DNA of 64,000 nucleotides from Paraburkholderia ginsengisoli NBRC 100965 (GTDB lineage: Bacteria; Pseudomonadota; Gammaproteobacteria; Burkholderiales; Burkholderiaceae), in contig NZ_BBJF01000014.1 in the NCBI RefSeq assembly GCF_000739735.1, positions 1 to 64,000 on the forward strand, written 5' to 3'. The notes beneath the pieces are model-generated. The model did not search any database. It was given only the letters and a program-made list of their open reading frames with translations, and had not been told where the DNA came from. A program made the translations under genes and the position numbers. This document shows, piece after piece, positions 60,641 through 64,000 of the stretch (its first letter is position 1; every line of letters begins with the position of its first letter).

Positions 60641-61180
60641 TCACGCAGTCGGCCACCCCATCCGCGCTGCGCGCCGCAATGCCGAGCGCACCACCATCCG
60701 GTGGAACGGCGCGATCGCGAAGATATAAAAACGCCCGAGCCCATTGTGGCAATGCACGACCGTCGACAGCACCAGATAACGCGAATGCCCATCGCGCGTG
60801 CGCCGGGTCTGCTGCAGCACCGACAGCCGGAAGTCCAGATGACTGTCGTTCTCGCCGAGGACGATCTCGTGCGCGCTGCGCGTGTAGATCCTGAAGATGT
60901 CGACGCGCTCGCGCGGTCCGGCCGAGCCTTCCGCGCGCAACTGCCGGGTCGTCTTGAGCCCGAAGCGGGCGACCAGCGCATCGCGCAGCGCCAGCAGTTT
61001 CGCCACCCATCCCGCCTGATGCGCGAACAGGAAGCGCGCGAGCAATTCCGGATCGTCGATCGCATTGTCGGGCAGGCGGACCGCGTACGCGTCCGCGAGA
61101 TCCGGCGCGTGGTACAGGCGGGTCACCGCCGATTCGGACGGCAGGGCGACGGATTGCACGGAGGAGTCGGCGTGGGTCAT
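60641..61180 (-). CDS. DUF2867-family protein
   Basis: 179 residues. RLYHAPDLADAYAVRLP, FGLKTTRQLRAEG, IVLGENDSHLDFRLSVLQQ, STVVHCHNGLGRFYIFAIAPFHRMVVRSALRRAA. This is the DUF2867 pattern (uncharacterised, START-like/polyketide-cyclase-type fold suspected). The start at 61180 is taken where the resemblance begins, with no strong ribosome site. Confidence 0.75.
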   Translation of the reverse strand: MTHADSSVQSVALPSESAVTRLYHAPDLADAYAVRLPDNAIDDPELLARFLFAHQAGWVAKLLALRDALVARFGLKTTRQLRAEGSAGPRERVDIFRIYTRSAHEIVLGENDSHLDFRLSVLQQTRRTRDGHSRYLVLSTVVHCHNGLGRFYIFAIAPFHRMVVRSALRRAARMGWPTA

Positions 61181-61416
61181 GGTGACGTGCTGCGCTGAAA
61201 GTGAAGCGGGCTCGAAGGGCGCGTCGGCAACTGACGACAATGACGACTGCGGCGGCGCGGCGGTTCGCCGTTTCGCGGAGGCACAAGCGCGACGAACGCG
61301 ACGAACGGGCGGGTCAAACAAGCGGACAAGTCTACGCGTGCTTGCGCGCGGCTGCGTCGACGGAAGGCGATGCGCTGCGCGTATAACGGCAACACAAGGA
61401 AAAAGTTTAGATTAAG

Positions 61417-61434
61417 TTATACGACATCTTATAA
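61417..61434. promoter_or_regulatory. Candidate operator, uronate region (distal)
   Basis: TTATA-CGACATCT-TATAA is an inverted repeat in a 60-bp AT-rich stretch about 240 bp before udh. Regulator unknown; no GntR or LysR gene is adjacent. The remaining gap (61181-61664) shows no coding region. Confidence 0.35.
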
Positions 61435-61536
61435 ATTCAGTGCGGCTAGCTTCTTGTTTCTGAAGGGAAAGCCGTTTCTATCACGAGGCTTATAGGGGTA
61501 AATGCCTGGTTGAATTCCGCTTGAGCATCGCCGATA

Positions 61537-61550
61537 GTACGTTATCGTAC
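61537..61550. promoter_or_regulatory. Candidate operator, uronate region (proximal)
   Basis: GTACG-TTAT-CGTAC is a perfect 5+4+5 inverted repeat 115 bp before udh. It fits FadR/GntR-type sites in general form (t.GTa..AC). Confidence 0.4.
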
Positions 61551-61664
61551 AACTAGCGTGTGTTATGCAGGTGGCATTACCCACGCCGGCCCGCCAGTTG
61601 TATCCCCCAGTTCGATCGCGCGCGGCGCAGTCAAAACGCGGCAAGACGCAGTAAAGGAACCCCT

Positions 61665-62501
61665 ATGAAGAAGATTGCTCTCAGTGGCGCCGGCGGCCAG
61701 CTCGGCTCCGTGGTACGCGCTGCCATGATTGCGCGCGGCACGCCGTTGCGTTCGGCGGCCGGCTCGAAAGCGCTGACGCCTCTCGTCGAAGGCGAGGACG
61801 TGATGCATGGCGACCTGCGCGATCCGGTGGTTGTCGATCGCCTGCTCGAAGGCGTGGACGTGCTGATCCACTTCGCCGGCACGAGCGTCGAGCGCCCGCT
61901 GCCCGAAATCATCGAGAACAATCTGCGCGGTCTTGTCGAAGTCTACGAAGGCGCGCGCCGTCACGGCGTGAAGCGCATCGTGTTCGCGAGCTCGAATCAC
62001 GCGATCGGCATGTACCCGGTCACGGAGCGTCTGTCGCTCGATTGCGAACTGCGCCCGGACGGCTTCTACGGCCTGAGCAAGGTGTGGGGCGAAGCGCTCG
62101 CCCGCATGTACTGGGACAAGCACGGCATCGAGAGCGTGTGCGTGCGCATCGGCAGCTGCCTCGAACGCCCGACCGAACCGCGGCATCTCGCGACGTGGTT
62201 CGGCCATCGCGATCTGATGCACTTCCTCGACCGCTGCGTCGAAGCCGAGGACGTCGGCTTCCTGACCATCTGGGGCGTGTCGGCCAATACGCGCAGCTGG
62301 TGGGACAACAGCGGCGCCGCGCGCTTCGGTTATCAGCCGACCCAGAATTCCGAGGACTACGCCGCCGAAATCCTGGCGCGGCCGAACCCGCTCGACGCGC
62401 TGGGCCAGCGCTTCCAGGGCGGCGGTTTCGTCGGCATCGATTATTCGCGCGAAGACGGCGGTCCGGACGCACCGGCCGCCACGGCGGCACGGCCGGTCTG
62501 A
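61665..62501 (+). CDS. udh: Uronate dehydrogenase
   Basis: 278 residues. The SDR nucleotide fold ALSGAGGQLGSVV, LIHFAGTSVERPLPEIIENNLRGLVEVYEGARRHGVKRIVFASSNHAIGMYP and the Tyr/Lys pair in GFYGLSKVWGEAL are those of uronate dehydrogenases (compare Pseudomonas Udh: HF.G.SVERP, ARRHGVKR.VFASSNH.IG). It oxidises galacturonate/glucuronate to the aldarate lactone with NAD. AAGGA precedes the ATG at 61665. It is followed 29 bp later by an MFS transporter. Confidence 0.9.
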   Translation: MKKIALSGAGGQLGSVVRAAMIARGTPLRSAAGSKALTPLVEGEDVMHGDLRDPVVVDRLLEGVDVLIHFAGTSVERPLPEIIENNLRGLVEVYEGARRHGVKRIVFASSNHAIGMYPVTERLSLDCELRPDGFYGLSKVWGEALARMYWDKHGIESVCVRIGSCLERPTEPRHLATWFGHRDLMHFLDRCVEAEDVGFLTIWGVSANTRSWWDNSGAARFGYQPTQNSEDYAAEILARPNPLDALGQRFQGGGFVGIDYSREDGGPDAPAATAARPV

Positions 62502-62530
62502 CTGGCGCAGCATCACGAGGAGACGCAGTC

Positions 62531-63826
62531 ATGAAAATCAAGGGCATCCGCTGGTGGATGGTCAGTCTGGTCGCGGCCGGGCTCATCATCAATTACCTTG
62601 CGCGCAATACGCTGTCGGTCGCCGCGCCGACGCTGATGAAGGACCTCAATATCACCACCGAGCAGTACGCTCACGTGGTCGTCGCGTGGCAGCTTTGCTA
62701 TGCGTTCATGCAGCCGGTCGCGGGCTTCGTGCTCGACACGGTCGGCACCAAGATGGGCTTCGCGGCGTTCGCGCTCGCGTGGTCGCTGGCCTGTGCGGCG
62801 GCGGCGTGGTCGACCGGCTGGCGCAGCCTCGCGTTCTTCCGCGGGCTGCTGGGTCTCGCTGAAGCGGCCGGCATTCCGGCCGGCGTGAAGGCAACCAGCG
62901 AATGGTTTCCGGCGAAGGAACGCTCGGTCGCGATCGGCTGGTTCAACATCGGCTCGTCGATCGGCGCATTGCTGGCGCCGCCGCTGGTGGTCTGGGCGCT
63001 GTTGCGCGGACAGTGGCAACTGGCGTTCGTGATCGTCGGCGTGGCGGGCATCGTGTGGAGCGCGCTGTGGATGGTGATGTACAAGCATCCGCGCAAGCAG
63101 AAGATGTTGAGCGACACCGAGCGCGACTACATCCTGAGCGGCCAGGAAGCGAAGCACGCGGACCCCAGCGCGCCGAAGCGCAGCTGGCGCGCGATGCTGG
63201 GCAGCCGCGATTTCTGGGCAATCGGTATTCCGCGCATGCTGTCCGAGCCGGCCTGGCAGACCTTCAACGCGTGGATTCCGTTGTACATGATGACCGAGCG
63301 TCACATGAACCTGAAGGAAGTTGCGCTGTTCGCATGGATGCCGTTCCTCGCCGCCGACATCGGCTGCGTGCTCGGCGGCTACCTGAGCCCGCTGTTTCAC
63401 AAGTACGCGAAGGTGTCGCTGTTCACGTCGCGCAAGATGGTGTTCGTCGTCGGCGCGCTGTTCATGATCGGACCGGCGTGTGTCGGCCTCGTGCAAAGTG
63501 CGTACGTGGCGGTGGCGCTGCTGTGCATCGGCGGCTTTGCGCACCAGACCCTGTCGGGTGCGTTGTACGCGATCACGTCCGACATGTTCGGCAAGAACGA
63601 AGTCGCGACCGCGACGGGCATGGGCGGCATGGCCGGTTATCTGGGCGCTGCCGCGTTCACGATGCTGTTCGGCGTGCTGGTCACGCAGATCGGTTATAGC
63701 CCGCTGTTCGTCGTGCTGGCCGTGTTCGATCTGATCGCCGCCGCCGTGGTCTGCCTGCTGGCGAAGAGCAACGACAAGGCGCCCGAGCCGCGCTGGTCCG
63801 GCGCGGGTGCGGTTGCCGCGAAGTAA
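62531..63826 (+). CDS. MFS transporter, ExuT-like hexuronate carrier
   Basis: 431 residues with 12 helices. MKIKGIRWWMVSLVAAGLIINYLARNTLSVAAPTLM, FRGLLGLAEAAGIPAGVKATSEWFPAKERSVAIGWFNIGSSIGALLAPPLV and MFGKNEVATATGMGGMAGYLGAA are the ACS-family (ExuT/GudP) pattern. Import of hexuronates for the preceding dehydrogenase is likely (context inference). GAGGAG precedes the ATG at 62531. It ends before tandem hairpins. Confidence 0.9.
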   Translation: MKIKGIRWWMVSLVAAGLIINYLARNTLSVAAPTLMKDLNITTEQYAHVVVAWQLCYAFMQPVAGFVLDTVGTKMGFAAFALAWSLACAAAAWSTGWRSLAFFRGLLGLAEAAGIPAGVKATSEWFPAKERSVAIGWFNIGSSIGALLAPPLVVWALLRGQWQLAFVIVGVAGIVWSALWMVMYKHPRKQKMLSDTERDYILSGQEAKHADPSAPKRSWRAMLGSRDFWAIGIPRMLSEPAWQTFNAWIPLYMMTERHMNLKEVALFAWMPFLAADIGCVLGGYLSPLFHKYAKVSLFTSRKMVFVVGALFMIGPACVGLVQSAYVAVALLCIGGFAHQTLSGALYAITSDMFGKNEVATATGMGGMAGYLGAAAFTMLFGVLVTQIGYSPLFVVLAVFDLIAAAVVCLLAKSNDKAPEPRWSGAGAVAAK

Positions 63827-63838
63827 CTGACTCGGTGA

Positions 63839-63863
63839 GTCCCGCGAGCGTGATTCGCGGGAC
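63839..63863 (+). repeat. Hairpin after the uronate transporter
   Basis: GTCCCGCGA pairs perfectly with TCGCGGGAC (9 bp, 7-nt loop), 13 bp after the MFS stop codon. It has no T tract and precedes the real terminator. Confidence 0.55.
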
Positions 63864-63887
63864 CTCCAGCGTGACTTGCAAATAGGG

Positions 63888-63922
63888 AAGCGGCGCCTCG
63901 TCGATGAGGCGCCGCTTTTTTT
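63888..63922 (+). terminator. Rho-independent terminator of the udh-MFS unit
   Basis: AAGCGGCGCCTC pairs perfectly with GAGGCGCCGCTT (12 bp, 6-nt loop) and is followed by a run of T (63916-63922). It closes the uronate unit; the bases after it (to 64000) show nothing supported. Confidence 0.92.
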
Positions 63923-64000
63923 AGCTTCTTCACGCCGGCCTGGGATGACGAACATGACGCCGCTTGTGCGAATGCGCGGCTCCATGCGTCGACCCTGGCG

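Noticed and set aside
62513..63985. 490-codon minus-strand frame opposite the uronate transporter
   Set aside because: It runs back through the terminator and is Arg/His-rich; the transporter is clear on the plus strand.
1..64000. Search for tRNA genes, CRISPR arrays, IS ends, integrase genes and known riboswitches
   Set aside because: I found no cloverleaf, regular repeat-spacer pattern, transposase/integrase motif or recognisable riboswitch core. A covariance-model search (Infernal/Rfam) would be decisive.

Overview
The window is GC-rich, densely coded DNA typical of a Burkholderiaceae chromosome, most likely Paraburkholderia or Burkholderia sensu lato. The evidence is a beta-proteobacterial 5S rRNA at the left edge, strong Arg/Ala codon bias, a complete mdcABCDEGH malonate decarboxylase operon, a YtfQ-type sugar ABC operon and many LysR/GntR regulators. 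The genus is inferred from gene content; I made no database comparison. I see no phage, IS element, integron, CRISPR array or tRNA gene.

Layout. 1-284: end of an rRNA operon (5S plus terminator), followed by a decayed fragment of a carotenoid-hydratase/AttH-like gene. 0.5-11.8 kb: mixed housekeeping and stress genes (LysR plus FUSC efflux, a CoA transferase whose reading frame runs antisense into glsB, MgtC, a metallophosphoesterase, a RutE-like nitroreductase, AlkB). 11.9-17 kb: sugar ABC operon ytfQ-ytfR-ytfT-yjfF with a strong UUCG hairpin terminator after ytfQ. 17.1-25.7 kb: malonate decarboxylase operon headed by its own GntR regulator and divergent from an MFS transporter. 25.9-28.5 kb: YefM/YoeB toxin-antitoxin, an EamA exporter and a LysR regulator.

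28.5-36.7 kb: a six-gene minus-strand operon (OprB-type porin, secreted beta-propeller, Tat-exported EfeB-like Dyp peroxidase, Fbp-type iron ABC transporter) behind a clear Fur-box palindrome. It looks like an iron-uptake module in which EfeB is paired with FbpABC instead of EfeU/EfeO. 37-39.3 kb: a secreted Ser/Gln-rich protein, an arylamine N-acetyltransferase and an isoprenylcysteine-methyltransferase-like membrane protein. 39.5-47.1 kb: two HutC-type GntR regulators, a polar amino-acid ABC transporter and, divergently, a 2-oxoglutarate/Fe oxygenase with a D-2-hydroxyacid dehydrogenase. Two identical GTATATAC palindromes exactly 100 bp apart lie between the divergent units, suggesting one inducible catabolic regulon.

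47.2-55.9 kb: an orphan ModA-like binding protein, a 1139-residue GMC oxidoreductase/alpha-beta-hydrolase fusion with a Cys nucleophile elbow, a cryptic sigma-factor-like protein, and a hybrid histidine kinase convergent with a LuxR response regulator. 56.1-59 kb: cyanide-insensitive bd-type oxidase cioAB plus a DUF2474 protein, with a perfect FNR/ANR box upstream. 59.6-63.9 kb: a chloroperoxidase-like hydrolase, a DUF2867 protein, and uronate dehydrogenase with a hexuronate-type MFS transporter, closed by a strong terminator.

The most promising candidates for something not well described are the Fur-controlled porin/propeller/EfeB/FbpABC module, the GntR-controlled oxygenase/dehydrogenase/ABC unit, and the GMC-hydrolase fusion beside the sigma-like protein.
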